DNA of 64,000 nt from Tannerellaceae bacterium (lineage in GTDB: Bacteria; Bacteroidota; Bacteroidia; Bacteroidales; Tannerellaceae): positions 124,001-188,000 of the forward strand of contig JAISWO010000017.1 of NCBI GenBank assembly GCA_031271045.1, written 5' to 3'. The translations under genes were made by a program, and so were the position numbers. The notes under the pieces were generated by a model. The model was not told the origin of the DNA. It was given only the letters and a program-made list of their open reading frames with translations, and did no database searches. Below, in pieces: positions 33,466 to 41,586 of the stretch; positions within the stretch are counted from its first letter, which is position 1; every line of letters starts with the position of its first letter.

Positions 33466-34785
33466 TCACACTTTCGGCAACGTCCAGGGGGCGCGGTAAT
33501 GGGCTTTCGACAGAGCTTCGGCCTCGGAGTTTCCGGTGATGCGGTTTTGGGCGTCATCCCAGAAGATTTCGCGCTGTACGCGGCAGGAGATGTTGGCTAA
33601 GTGGGACATCTTCGCGACGCGGGCGCCAATGGATATGTCAGCATTCGGCAAGGCGCGACTTTTGATGCAATCAAGGAAGTTGCCCACATGCCGGTACAGT
33701 CCCCTACCCTCGCCTTTCTTAAACGGCACGGCTTCCATCCTCGGCGTATTGCCGGCAACGACGGGTAAGACCTCCCAACCGGCGCGGGTAAGCAGCATCG
33801 TACCGTTTTCGCCGTAAAAAGCCAGTCCTTCCTTTTTGTCGAACAGTCCGTGATTGATTCCACATGCGTGATCCCAGATGATATTAAAATCTTTATAGGT
33901 ATAAGTAGCCATCAGAGTGTCGGGCGTCTCCATCGCATCGTTGGGGTAAGCCATTTTGCCTCCGCTGGCGTAAACATGCGCAGGCAGGCCGGCGTCCATG
34001 CCTTCGAGGGCATAGTCTAATAGATGTACTCCCCAATCCGACATCAGTCCGCCGGCATAATCCCAGAAGAAACGGAAGTTGTAGTGGAAGCGGTACTCAT
34101 TGAACGGACGTTGAGGGGCTGGCCCCAGCCACATGTCGTAGTCCACACCTGCGGGAGGAGCGGTGTCGGGTTTGACGGGAAGGGTGGGTTTGCCATCCTG
34201 GTAAGCCCATACTTTGACCGTACGGATACGGCCGATATGATTGCTGCGCAAATAGGCGACGGCTTCAGCCCAATGAGGATCGCTACGTTGCCATTGTCCG
34301 ACCTGGACGATACGGTCATAGCGCCGGGCGGCTTTCAGCATCAGATCACATTCTTCGATGGTGTTGGACAGAGGCTTTTCCACGTATAGATCTTTCCCTG
34401 CCTGGGCGGCTTCTACCAGAGGCAGACAGTGCCAATGATCCGGCGTAGCGATGATGACGGCATCGACGTCTTTGTTGTCTATCACCCGCCGCCAGTCTTT
34501 GTAGAGATACGGTACTTTCTTTTCTGTTTTTTTCTCGACGTCGGCCGCACGTTTGTTCAGCCATTCATCGTCCACATCGCATAAGGCTACACATTCCACT
34601 TCGGGATAGTCGAGAAAGACATTCAAATTGGAATACCCCTGACTACGGCAGCCGATGAGAGCTACCTTGACTTTGTTGCCGGGCGCCGTTGGCCCATAAA
34701 TAGACTGATGGGCGCTGATTAAAGGCGTTACACCGAGTCCTGCTGCGGATAAGGCAGACTTTTGAATGAAAATTCTTCTGTTCAT
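33466..34785 (-). CDS. Tat-exported Gfo/Idh/MocA-family oxidoreductase
   Basis: About 439 residues from the ATG at 34785 (an ATG three codons earlier is possible). The signal MNRRIFIQKSALSAAGLG is a short twin-arginine-like leader, so the enzyme is probably exported with cofactor bound. The Rossmann domain has KVALIGCRSQG and VALCDVDDEW, followed by IIATPDHWHCLPLVEAAQAGK and the catalytic-site motif YVEKPLSNTIEE. The C-terminal domain contains DYAGGLMSDWGVHLLDY. Enzymes of this family oxidise or reduce sugars and polyols with NAD(P); the exact substrate is not readable. It is monocistronic and divergent from the UpxY gene. Confidence 0.9.
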   Translation of the reverse strand: MNRRIFIQKSALSAAGLGVTPLISAHQSIYGPTAPGNKVKVALIGCRSQGYSNLNVFLDYPEVECVALCDVDDEWLNKRAADVEKKTEKKVPYLYKDWRRVIDNKDVDAVIIATPDHWHCLPLVEAAQAGKDLYVEKPLSNTIEECDLMLKAARRYDRIVQVGQWQRSDPHWAEAVAYLRSNHIGRIRTVKVWAYQDGKPTLPVKPDTAPPAGVDYDMWLGPAPQRPFNEYRFHYNFRFFWDYAGGLMSDWGVHLLDYALEGMDAGLPAHVYASGGKMAYPNDAMETPDTLMATYTYKDFNIIWDHACGINHGLFDKKEGLAFYGENGTMLLTRAGWEVLPVVAGNTPRMEAVPFKKGEGRGLYRHVGNFLDCIKSRALPNADISIGARVAKMSHLANISCRVQREIFWDDAQNRITGNSEAEALSKAHYRAPWTLPKV

Positions 34786-34811
34786 TTTGACCATTTTTTA
34801 AAGCTGAATTA

Positions 34812-34841
34812 TTGGTAATTCGAATAACAACTGTATTTTTG
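34812..34841 (+). promoter_or_regulatory. Promoter of the UpxY gene (TTG ... TATTTTTG)
   Basis: TTG at 34812-34814 and TATTTTTG at 34834-34841 are 19 bp apart, a good Bacteroidota spacing; the ATG follows 52 bp later, leaving a leader that could carry a regulatory structure. Confidence 0.45.
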
Positions 34842-34893
34842 CGCAATGTAACAAAAAAAACACATTCAAAAACTTAGTCTACCCGTTAAAATT

Positions 34894-35412
34894 ATGACAG
34901 AAAACGAGCACTATAATGATAATGAAAACCGGCATATCTATTGGTTTGTCTTATACACACTACCCCGGGCGGAAAAACAGGTGGCCAAACGAATCAATCA
35001 GCAGGAGTTCGAATGTTGGTTACCTCTGCATCTCTGTCCCCGCGCATGGTCCGACCGGGTAAAGACGGTTGAAGTTCCCCTTTTTCATTCGTATGTTTTT
35101 GTCAAATGCCTGGAGAACCAGTTACACACATTATTAAGGATATACGGCGTGTCTCGTATCGTTTACTACAACGGCAAACCGGCCGTCGTCCGTCAGCAAG
35201 AAATAGACGCCATCCATGATTTCTTGCAACAATCGGCCAACCATCCTCTTCTGGTAGGCGATGAAGCAGAGATTCTGGTCGGAGCCATGAAGCACGTTTC
35301 GGGAAAGGTAACGATGATAAACAAGAACTATATCGTATTATATCTCGAACAATTAGGCGCCACCGTAATCACGAATCTAGACCACGTTGCCCCGGTTAAC
35401 AGGTTAAAATAA
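34894..35412 (+). CDS. UpxY-family NusG-like transcription antiterminator
   Basis: 172 residues with the NusG N-terminal domain (HIYWFVLYTLPRAEKQVAKRINQQ, EVPLFHSYVFVKC) and a KOW-like C-terminus (VLVGAMKHVSGKVTMINKNYIVLYLEQLG). In Bacteroides, UpxY proteins act on the RNA polymerase that transcribes the capsule operon directly downstream. Here no polysaccharide genes follow; only a GNAT gene 20 bp away does. It is therefore an orphan by context, either a relic or a regulator of distant loci. Confidence 0.85.
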   Translation: MTENEHYNDNENRHIYWFVLYTLPRAEKQVAKRINQQEFECWLPLHLCPRAWSDRVKTVEVPLFHSYVFVKCLENQLHTLLRIYGVSRIVYYNGKPAVVRQQEIDAIHDFLQQSANHPLLVGDEAEILVGAMKHVSGKVTMINKNYIVLYLEQLGATVITNLDHVAPVNRLK

Positions 35413-35432
35413 CACAACATAAACAACAAGCC

Positions 35433-36407
35433 GTGGAAAAGAGTAAGAAAAAGAAACAAATCAGGCATCTGTGGGAAGCCGTCTTCGACGATTCCGACAG
35501 GTTTATTCAGCTCTATTTCAAACAAGTCTACAGAGATGAAAACGCATTGGTGGTAGAAAAAGACGGAAGTATCGTCTCAGCCTTGCAGATACTGCCTTAT
35601 ACGATGACTTTCTGCGGCAAGGAAATAACCGTTGCCTATATCTCCGGCGCCTGCACTTTACCCACCGAACAAGGGAAAGGGTGGATGAGCGAACTCCTTC
35701 ACCAGGCTTTCGACGAAATGAAGAAAAGAAAGATAGCCCTCAGCGTCCTGATACCGGCAGAAAAAAGCCTTTTCAACTACTATCGCTCATACGGTTATAC
35801 GGAAACATTCGAATACTCGCTGAAGATTTACACCCGCAACGAATATTTCATCCCCAGCCCGGATCGTATCTATGTACAACGCAGGCGAAAAGCGGACGAA
35901 GCGATCTACGCTTATTTCCAGCGCAAAACTGGCGAACGTCCCATAGCTATCCAACATACGCTTGAGGACTTTCGCATCATCCTCAAAGATTTAAAAACAG
36001 CCGGTGGAGAATTTTTTGTCGCATACAATTCCTGTGACCAACCCGTAGGAATGGCCTTTGCTTCCTCTCCCGATATCAAAGCGAACGCCGAAGAAAGCAG
36101 CGTACTGATCAAAGAGATACTATACGACAGCGAACAGGTAAAAACGCGCCTGCTATACGAAATAACCAAACTATACGACCTCCTTAAAGCCGTTTACAGA
36201 ATACCCTACAACAACAGCTTCATTACCTATCCCTACGGCATGGCAAAGATTATTGATGCGGAACTGCTGATTCATCTCTGGATCGAGGCTCATCCGGAAA
36301 GCGCCTTGTCGGCCGACAAGCTGAGGGCAATGAATATACACGAACTGACACGTCTTCTATTCGCCTATTCCGACCGTCTGGCTTATATGAGCCTGATGCT
36401 TGACTAA
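35433..36407 (+). CDS. GNAT acetyltransferase, Eis-like
   Basis: 324 residues from a GTG start. An N-terminal GNAT domain contains ISGACTLPTEQGKGWMSELLHQAF (the acetyl-CoA pyrophosphate loop QGKGW) and LIPAEKSLFNYYRSYGY. The second half (about 150-324) is a further domain seen in the Eis-type two-domain GNATs. A specific substrate cannot be assigned. It follows the UpxY gene by 20 bp and probably shares its transcript. Confidence 0.85.
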   Translation: MEKSKKKKQIRHLWEAVFDDSDRFIQLYFKQVYRDENALVVEKDGSIVSALQILPYTMTFCGKEITVAYISGACTLPTEQGKGWMSELLHQAFDEMKKRKIALSVLIPAEKSLFNYYRSYGYTETFEYSLKIYTRNEYFIPSPDRIYVQRRRKADEAIYAYFQRKTGERPIAIQHTLEDFRIILKDLKTAGGEFFVAYNSCDQPVGMAFASSPDIKANAEESSVLIKEILYDSEQVKTRLLYEITKLYDLLKAVYRIPYNNSFITYPYGMAKIIDAELLIHLWIEAHPESALSADKLRAMNIHELTRLLFAYSDRLAYMSLMLD

Positions 36408-36488
36408 GCCTCGCAGCTCTGACTGCAAACATGAAAGCAGAAGGAGTTGATTTAAATCAACATTTATACGATTTTGATTATTTTTGAT

Positions 36489-36496
36489 TACATTTG
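36489..36496 (+). promoter_or_regulatory. -7 promoter element (TACATTTG) for the Lrp-type gene
   Basis: TACATTTG fits the consensus and lies 31 bp before the ATG at 36527. Confidence 0.5.
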
Positions 36497-36526
36497 TCGC
36501 ATAATGTAATTTTAACATATAATACT

Positions 36527-37009
36527 ATGGCCCACCATCAGTTAGATGCATTGGATGAAAAAATATTGAAGCTAATTATCAACAATGCCCGTATGCCCTT
36601 TCTCGAAGTTGCAAGGGAATGTAATGTTTCCGGTGCAGCAATCCATCAGCGTATTCAGAAACTCACCAATTTAGGTGTGATAAAAGGATCTGAATTCATC
36701 ATCGACAACACGAAGGTTGGATACGAAACCTGCGCTTACATCGGATTATTCTTAAGCTCTCCCGGAGAGTTTGCCGCCGTGTCGGAAGCTTTGGAGAAGA
36801 TCCCCGAAGTTGTGGAATGTCATTACACAACCGGGCGCTACGATTTGTTTATTAAGATTTATGCCCGCAACAATCAACATTTGATGAATATCATTCATCA
36901 GAAATTGCAACCTCTCGGATTGGCCCGCACCGAATCGCTGATTTCTTTCAAGGAAGCTTTCAAGAAACAGATTCCCATTGACCTGGATGAAAAAGAAAAC
37001 ACCATATAA
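36527..37009 (+). CDS. Lrp/AsnC-family transcriptional regulator
   Basis: 160 residues from the ATG at 36527. The N-terminal winged helix-turn-helix reads LDALDEKILKLIINNARMPFLEVARECNVSGAAIHQRIQKL. The C-terminal ~85 residues form the ligand-binding RAM domain (TCAYIGLFLSSPGEFAAVSEAL, VECHYTTGRYDLFIKIYARNN). Members sense amino acids and control transport and metabolism genes. It stands alone; the stop codon lies inside a hairpin. Confidence 0.93.
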   Translation: MAHHQLDALDEKILKLIINNARMPFLEVARECNVSGAAIHQRIQKLTNLGVIKGSEFIIDNTKVGYETCAYIGLFLSSPGEFAAVSEALEKIPEVVECHYTTGRYDLFIKIYARNNQHLMNIIHQKLQPLGLARTESLISFKEAFKKQIPIDLDEKENTI

Positions 37010-37032
37010 GCGGTACAAAAACCGTATATGGT
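37000..37032 (+). terminator. Hairpin overlapping the stop codon of the Lrp-type gene
   Basis: CACCATATA...CGGT pairs with ACCGTATATGGTG, leaving an ACAAAA loop. The stem contains the TAA stop (37007-37009). There is no U tract, so termination is uncertain. Confidence 0.4.
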
Positions 37033-37074
37033 GTCGATGACTGCAACATGAGCAACCCGGGGGAAGTGCGGTTA

Positions 37075-37686
37075 TCAGTTCGCGAGCGAGGGAGTATAGC
37101 TCTTGTTCAGGTATTGAATCAACTCTTTGGTGATATCATAGACGTCGTCAGCCAGTAAGATATTGTCGTTGGAGACGTTGCTGAAGATAATCTTGTATTT
37201 CTTTTCTACATTGAAGACCTTTAGCTGAGCGGACAGGGTGTCGCGCAACTGTTCCATCAGCCGTTGTTGTTCGGCTATCAGTTCCTGGGTGAGGCGGTTG
37301 TCCAACGCTTCGAGTTCCTGACGTTTTTTGACCAATCGTTGTTGCTCCTGTTCCGCCCGTTCGCGCGTCAGGAAGGCGTTATTGTTTACTTTGCGTTCGA
37401 AGTCCTGTATTTCTGTCTGGAGCTGGTTCCCCTGCTGGTTGACATTTGCACGGGCATTTTCTTCCTTGCGCATGATGATCTCGTTCAAATCATTATAATA
37501 ATGGTAGCTTTGGAGCAGGGAATCCATGTTGACATAAGCAACCGGCAATATGAGCGGCGCTTCGCCTTCGGTCACAAGCGAAGGTTTTTCTTCTTCCTGC
37601 GTCTTTTTCCCTGTGAATTGCATTATAAATAAAATGATAACAGCCACGGCGAGCACGCCATGAATAATGTAGTTGATATTCTTCAT
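37075..37686 (-). CDS. OmpH/Skp-family periplasmic protein
   Basis: 203 residues. An uncleaved or cleavable N-terminal hydrophobic segment (IIHGVLAVAVIILFIMQF) exports it. The body is a long coiled coil like Skp/OmpH: VAYVNMDSLLQSYHYYNDL, then ERAEQEQQRLVKKRQELEALDNRL, ending KKYKIIFSNVSNDNILLADDVYDIT. OmpH/Skp proteins act as chaperones of outer-membrane proteins. It follows a small membrane protein by 17 bp, and both depend on one promoter. Confidence 0.88.
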   Translation of the reverse strand: MKNINYIIHGVLAVAVIILFIMQFTGKKTQEEEKPSLVTEGEAPLILPVAYVNMDSLLQSYHYYNDLNEIIMRKEENARANVNQQGNQLQTEIQDFERKVNNNAFLTRERAEQEQQRLVKKRQELEALDNRLTQELIAEQQRLMEQLRDTLSAQLKVFNVEKKYKIIFSNVSNDNILLADDVYDITKELIQYLNKSYTPSLAN

Positions 37687-37703
37687 AAAATTCTATTTAT
37701 TAT

Positions 37704-37910
37704 TTATTTTAATCGTTCTTCCAGATTCTTGCGGTGTTGTTGTTCTGCATGCTGCGCTTTGGCGCAGGTGATTCCTTGCTTACGTAACGCAGGGTTGGCA
37801 TCTATGTGCAGGGACGGGAATGTCCCGTTCTTTTTCAACAGGATACCGGTTGAAAGTAGGGCAACACAGACTGCAAGAATTATTATTGTCATTAATACTA
37901 TGGTGAGCAT
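37704..37910 (-). CDS. Small single-span membrane protein
   Basis: 68 residues: an N-terminal membrane helix (about 3-25), a KKNGTFPSLHIDANPALRKQGITC stretch, and a charged tail. Similar short proteins precede OmpH genes in Bacteroides (by memory of the pattern KKNG.FP..H...N.ALRK.GI.C), which supports it as real. Function is unknown. It is the first gene after a promoter that faces and overlaps the pepD promoter. Confidence 0.7.
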   Translation of the reverse strand: MLTIVLMTIIILAVCVALLSTGILLKKNGTFPSLHIDANPALRKQGITCAKAQHAEQQHRKNLEERLK

Positions 37911-37918
37911 TTTTCGTT

Positions 37919-37940
37919 TATATTTGTGGACGCAAATATA
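37919..37940. promoter_or_regulatory. Face-to-face divergent promoters in one palindrome
   Basis: TATATTTG at 37919-37926 (plus) and CAAATATA at 37933-37940 (TATATTTG on the minus strand) are separated by six bases, TGGACG. Both fit TAnnTTTG; one would drive pepD (ATG 37971), the other the small membrane gene (ATG 37910). Each predicted start point falls inside or next to the other -7 box. Confidence 0.6.
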
Positions 37941-37970
37941 AGAACTTATCTCTATAAAACAATATAAGCA

Positions 37971-39422
37971 ATGAAGATTACAGACTTAAAACCGCAAATC
38001 GTATGGGATTACTTCCATCTGGTGACGCAAGTGCCCCGCCCTTCGAAGAAAGAAGGACAGATGATTGCTTTTCTCGAATCATTCGCCGACAGCCAGGGGC
38101 TCAAGTACAAAAAAGACGCAGTGGGCAATATCCTGATCTCGAAGCCGGCCACGCCGGGATATGAGGACCGTCCGGTCGTCATCCTCCAGTCGCACATTGA
38201 CATGGTCTGCGAGCAGAACGAGCCGAAGGTCTTCGACTTTAATAAGGATGCGATCCGCACCGTCATAGACGGCGACTGGCTGCGCGCCGAGGGGACGACT
38301 CTGGGCGCCGACAACGGGGTCGGTGTGGCGGCCGAGCTGGCTATCCTGGCCTCGGACGAGATCGAGCACGGCCCCATCGAATGTCTTTTCACCGTCGACG
38401 AAGAGACCGGGCTGACGGGAGCCAAAGCGCTTGAGGCCGGCTTTATGACCGGAAAGATACTGCTCAACCTCGACAGCGAGGACGAAGGCGAAATCTTCAT
38501 CGGATGCGCCGGTGGGAAGGGCACGCAGATCGAACTGAGGCCCTATCAGATGCCGTCCATTGTCGGTCTTGATTATTTCCGCATCGACGTCAAGGGCCTC
38601 AACGGAGGACATTCCGGGAGCGAGATCCACAAAGGACTGGGCAATGCGATCAAGATACTGGCACGTTTCCTCTACCTGCTGACCCCAAACACCTACTTTG
38701 AACTTTGCGCCATCGAAGGCGGCAACCTGCACAACGCCATCGCCCGCGAAGCCTATGCCGTCGTCGGCTTGCATCCGGAGTCGAAAGAAAAGGTGATCGC
38801 CTTGCTGAACAGCTTCATCCCCTTGATCGAGAATGAACTCAAGCACGTCGACCCAAAGGTGCAGATACGGATGCAATCGGTTGAACAACCCAAGACGCAG
38901 ATGGACCGTGAAAGCGCCCTGAAACTGATCCGTGCACTCTACGCCTGCCCGCACGGCGTCGCCGGCATGAGTCACGACATCGAAGGCCTGGTCGAAACAT
39001 CCACCAACCTGGCCTCCGTCAAGATGCAGGACGGCCGCATCCTCGTCGGAACCAGCCAGCGCAGCTCCATCGAATCGGCCAAGGATGCCATCGCCGGCCA
39101 GGTGGCGGCGACCTTCCTGCTGGCTGATGGTACCGTAACGCATAACGACGGTTACCCCGGATGGGCGCCCAATCCCAACTCCCGGATCCTGAAGGCAGCG
39201 AAGGAAACCTATAAGGAGCTCTTCGGCCGGGAACCGGAAATCAAGGCTATCCATGCCGGCCTGGAATGTGGCCTCTTCCTCGAAAAGTATCCTTACTTGG
39301 ATATGATTTCTTTCGGCCCGACTTTGCGCGACGTTCATTCTCCCAACGAACGGATTCTGATTCCTTCAGTAGATTTATGGTGGCAGCATCTGCTCCATCT
39401 ACTGAAAAACATTCCCGCATAA
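37971..39422 (+). CDS. pepD: PepD, aminoacyl-histidine dipeptidase (M20 family)
   Basis: 483 residues. It hydrolyses Xaa-His dipeptides such as carnosine in the cytoplasm. The di-zinc site is visible: VVILQSHIDMVCEQN (His/Asp), TTLGADNGVGVA (bridging Asp), TVDEETGLTG (general base Glu and metal Glu), LNLDSEDEGEIFIGCAGG, and the C-terminal HAGLECGLF with the last His. The lid domain carries the LNGGHSGSEIHKGLGNAI motif. Length and motifs match bacterial PepD. The gene is followed by the 41-42-bp array. Confidence 0.95.
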   Translation: MKITDLKPQIVWDYFHLVTQVPRPSKKEGQMIAFLESFADSQGLKYKKDAVGNILISKPATPGYEDRPVVILQSHIDMVCEQNEPKVFDFNKDAIRTVIDGDWLRAEGTTLGADNGVGVAAELAILASDEIEHGPIECLFTVDEETGLTGAKALEAGFMTGKILLNLDSEDEGEIFIGCAGGKGTQIELRPYQMPSIVGLDYFRIDVKGLNGGHSGSEIHKGLGNAIKILARFLYLLTPNTYFELCAIEGGNLHNAIAREAYAVVGLHPESKEKVIALLNSFIPLIENELKHVDPKVQIRMQSVEQPKTQMDRESALKLIRALYACPHGVAGMSHDIEGLVETSTNLASVKMQDGRILVGTSQRSSIESAKDAIAGQVAATFLLADGTVTHNDGYPGWAPNPNSRILKAAKETYKELFGREPEIKAIHAGLECGLFLEKYPYLDMISFGPTLRDVHSPNERILIPSVDLWWQHLLHLLKNIPA

Positions 39423-39429
39423 GCTTCTC

Positions 39430-39800
39430 ACAAACGTTGGCAGAAAAGACCGGGGCTGGTTTTTCCTGCCGGCGTTTGTCCGCTGACCATACCGGCCCCG
39501 GTTGGATCTGCCGACATTTGTCCGCTGACCATACCGGGGCCAGTTTTTTATGCCGACGTTTGTCCACTCAATTTACCAAGCTTGGTAAAGTGTCCCGACG
39601 TTTGTCCGCTCAACTTACCAAACTTGGTGAGTGTGCCGACATTTGTCCGCTTAACTTACCAAACTTGGTGAGTGTGCCGACATTTGTCCGCTCAATTTAC
39701 CAAGCTTGGTAAACTGTGCCGACATTTGTTCGCAGACCTTACCAAGCTTGGTAAACTGTGCCGACGGTTGTTCGCAGACCTTACCGGGGCCGGTTTTTGC
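39430..39800. repeat. Tandem array of 41-42-bp units with ACC...GGT palindromes (about 8 units)
   Basis: GCCGACATTTGTCCGC-like blocks start at 39468, 39510, 39552, 39594, 39635, 39676, 39718 and 39760. Each unit carries one dyad of the form ACC-N6-GGT. The centre is either GC-type (ACCGGCCCCGGT, ACCGGGGCCGGT) at the array ends or AT-type (ACCAAGCTTGGT, up to the perfect 18-bp TTTACCAAGCTTGGTAAA) in the middle, so the inner arms change together. The array begins a few bases past the pepD stop. Confidence 0.93.
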
Positions 39801-39847
39801 TATCGGGATGTGTGGGGAGGAAGCACGGTATGTGAGGGAGGGAGGGG

Positions 39848-39891
39848 AAAGAAAACGGGCGGTCTTTCCGGTTTAAGGGAAAGCCGCCCGC
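39848..39891 (-). terminator. Rho-independent terminator after the second DUF6261 gene
   Basis: CGGGCGGCTTTCC and GGAAAGACCGCCCG pair on the minus strand around a TTAAACC loop with one bulge, followed by TTTTCTTT. Confidence 0.7.
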
Positions 39892-39916
39892 ACGAAAAAG
39901 TTGGCTCCCAACCAAC

Positions 39917-40798
39917 TTATTCTTCTATTTCACCCGGCAGGTCAGGATCTTCCAGGTCGGGGTCTTCCAGGTCAGGATCTTCTGCATCGGGGTTTTGGTC
40001 TTTGCCTTTGGCATGGCGACCGAGGCGCTGGGCAATCATCAGACGATAGCGGGCAGCTATTTCGTTCCAGATTATGACGAAATTATAGTTGATGTTGCCA
40101 TGCTTGATGGGGTCAAACGCTTCGTTGCCTTCGTGGATACTGGTGTCGAGCGATTCGCGGGATCCGTGGAAGTCGCCCCCCAGTCCGTCGGCCAGCAGTC
40201 GCCCGTCGGCGTAATTCAGGATGGCGGTGACGTAGAGGTCTCCCGAACGGCGCACCTGGACGATTTCGCCTTTGGGCTTCTTGGCCTTTTCTTCCTGCCT
40301 TTCGTTCAGGATGGAGGCAAAGTTCTGTTCTGCCGTATCGAGCGCCGTGACCCAATCGGTCAGAGCCAGCAAGGTAATGTCGGCAGCATATTCGCCGCGA
40401 AGATCTTGCAGCAGATTGTAAACTGCAGCGGATTCCTTGGCATAGGTTGCCTTCAGGACATTGTTGTGGTACCTGTCAAGCAGGTTGAAGAGACGATCGG
40501 CGGCGACTTCCTTGGCCGGGACGGGCTGCTTTTGAAGATTCTTCACAATGTTGTAGAAGGCTCTGAAGAGGTCGTCCCGCTTTTGGTCGATTTCTGCCAG
40601 TTTCACAGTATGCACGCTCCTGCGCAACAGCTCAAGCAATCCGTCGGCCTCGTCTAAGACAGGGAGGAAACGCATGTATAAATCTTCGATCCCAAGCTTT
40701 TCCGACCCAAAACGTTCAATAAGGTCTTTCAATTCAAGCGCGATACTCAGCCATTCTTCATTCTGGAGGTAATGCATCTGTACTCGTAGTACTTTCAT
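39917..40798 (-). CDS. DUF6261-family protein (second paralogue)
   Basis: 293 residues from the ATG at 40798. It shares the helical DUF6261 layout of the 27639-28433 protein: LVLDE-like LPVLDEADGLLELLRRSVH, DRLFNLLDRYHNNVLKATYAKE, ALDTAEQNFASILNERQ, and FNYVIIWNEIAARYR-like INYNFVIIWNEIAARYRLMI. The C-terminus has an acidic repeat DPDLEDPDLEDPDL encoded by an ~18-bp tandem repeat near 39930-39985, a likely source of length variation. Function is unknown. Confidence 0.85.
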   Translation of the reverse strand: MKVLRVQMHYLQNEEWLSIALELKDLIERFGSEKLGIEDLYMRFLPVLDEADGLLELLRRSVHTVKLAEIDQKRDDLFRAFYNIVKNLQKQPVPAKEVAADRLFNLLDRYHNNVLKATYAKESAAVYNLLQDLRGEYAADITLLALTDWVTALDTAEQNFASILNERQEEKAKKPKGEIVQVRRSGDLYVTAILNYADGRLLADGLGGDFHGSRESLDTSIHEGNEAFDPIKHGNINYNFVIIWNEIAARYRLMIAQRLGRHAKGKDQNPDAEDPDLEDPDLEDPDLPGEIEE

Positions 40799-40867
40799 AG
40801 GCAATTTGTTTTAAAGGTGAATATTAAATACGGATCAAATGTACGCATATTTTTAATATTCCAACAC

Positions 40868-40915
40868 TGTGACCATATTTTTTTCTCACAAATATCAAAA
40901 TATTTTATGGTCACA
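40868..40915. promoter_or_regulatory. 10-bp inverted repeat TGTGACCATA/TATGGTCACA
   Basis: Perfect arms at 40868-40877 and 40906-40915 are separated by 28 AT-rich bases in the 187-bp gap upstream of the DUF6261 gene and downstream of the LuxR gene. It could be a regulator site or a hairpin; nothing else is seen in this gap. Confidence 0.35.
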
Positions 40916-40985
40916 CCTTCTGGTCAGCAGATCGTCGCTGCATGCAGGATTCATGGAATGATGGACAGAGATGTAAAGGCTGTCT

Positions 40986-41576
40986 TCAGCCGATCGCGTC
41001 GGAGGAGACGAGGCCGTTCATGATGGCATAAAAGGTGAGGCCGGAGACGGTTTTGATGCCAAGCCTGGCGGTGATGTTCTTCCGGTGGGTCAGGACGGTG
41101 TTCAGGCTGATGTTCAGTTTGTCTGCAATATCTTTGTTGGTATTGCCTTGTGCAATGAGTTTGAGGACGTCTTTCTCGCGCATGGAGAGTTCTTTGTTCC
41201 GCTCCGCCACCGTATTCTGAGTGTCTTCGGAGGAAAAGAACTGTTGCAGTTGTTCGATAAGGGCCTCCTTCGGCGCACCGGTGTCGAGGCAGTTGCATCC
41301 GGCGGCGGGCGAAGCGGCTTTGCCGGCAGTCAGGATCAAGGTACGGGAGCGGCGGGGGAGGAAGAAATCAATATTCAGGGCGAAGGTATCGGCCTGGGTG
41401 AGGTAGTAATGGAAGTCTGTTCCGTTCCCATTCCCGGTGCCGTTCTCCGGCAAATCGTCAAACGCGCGAAAGTCGGCGATGTTGACCGGCGGGAAATAAT
41501 CCGTCAGCAGACTGTTCAGGCCGGCGCATTGCAAGGTATCAGAGAGTATGACGGCTATTTGTTTTGTTCTTCGCAT
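40986..41576 (-). CDS. LuxR-family transcriptional regulator
   Basis: 196 residues. The C-terminal ~65 residues are a GerE/LuxR helix-turn-helix: LSMREKDVLKLIAQGNTNKDIADKLNISLNTVLTHRKNI. The N-terminal ~120 residues may be a degenerate receiver-like domain (QIAVILSDTLQCAGLNSLL, RTLILTAGKA) without the acidic phosphorylation pocket. It lies 10 bp after the hemerythrin-like gene and is probably its regulator or partner. Nitrosative or oxygen stress is one possible signal, judging from the partner only. Confidence 0.85.
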   Translation of the reverse strand: MRRTKQIAVILSDTLQCAGLNSLLTDYFPPVNIADFRAFDDLPENGTGNGNGTDFHYYLTQADTFALNIDFFLPRRSRTLILTAGKAASPAAGCNCLDTGAPKEALIEQLQQFFSSEDTQNTVAERNKELSMREKDVLKLIAQGNTNKDIADKLNISLNTVLTHRKNITARLGIKTVSGLTFYAIMNGLVSSDAIG

Positions 41577-41586
41577 CGAACGGGCT

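Noticed and set aside
39247..40049. Long frames through the 42-bp array after pepD
   Set aside because: Same cause: period near a multiple of three; the frames overlap real genes and show repeat-derived low complexity.
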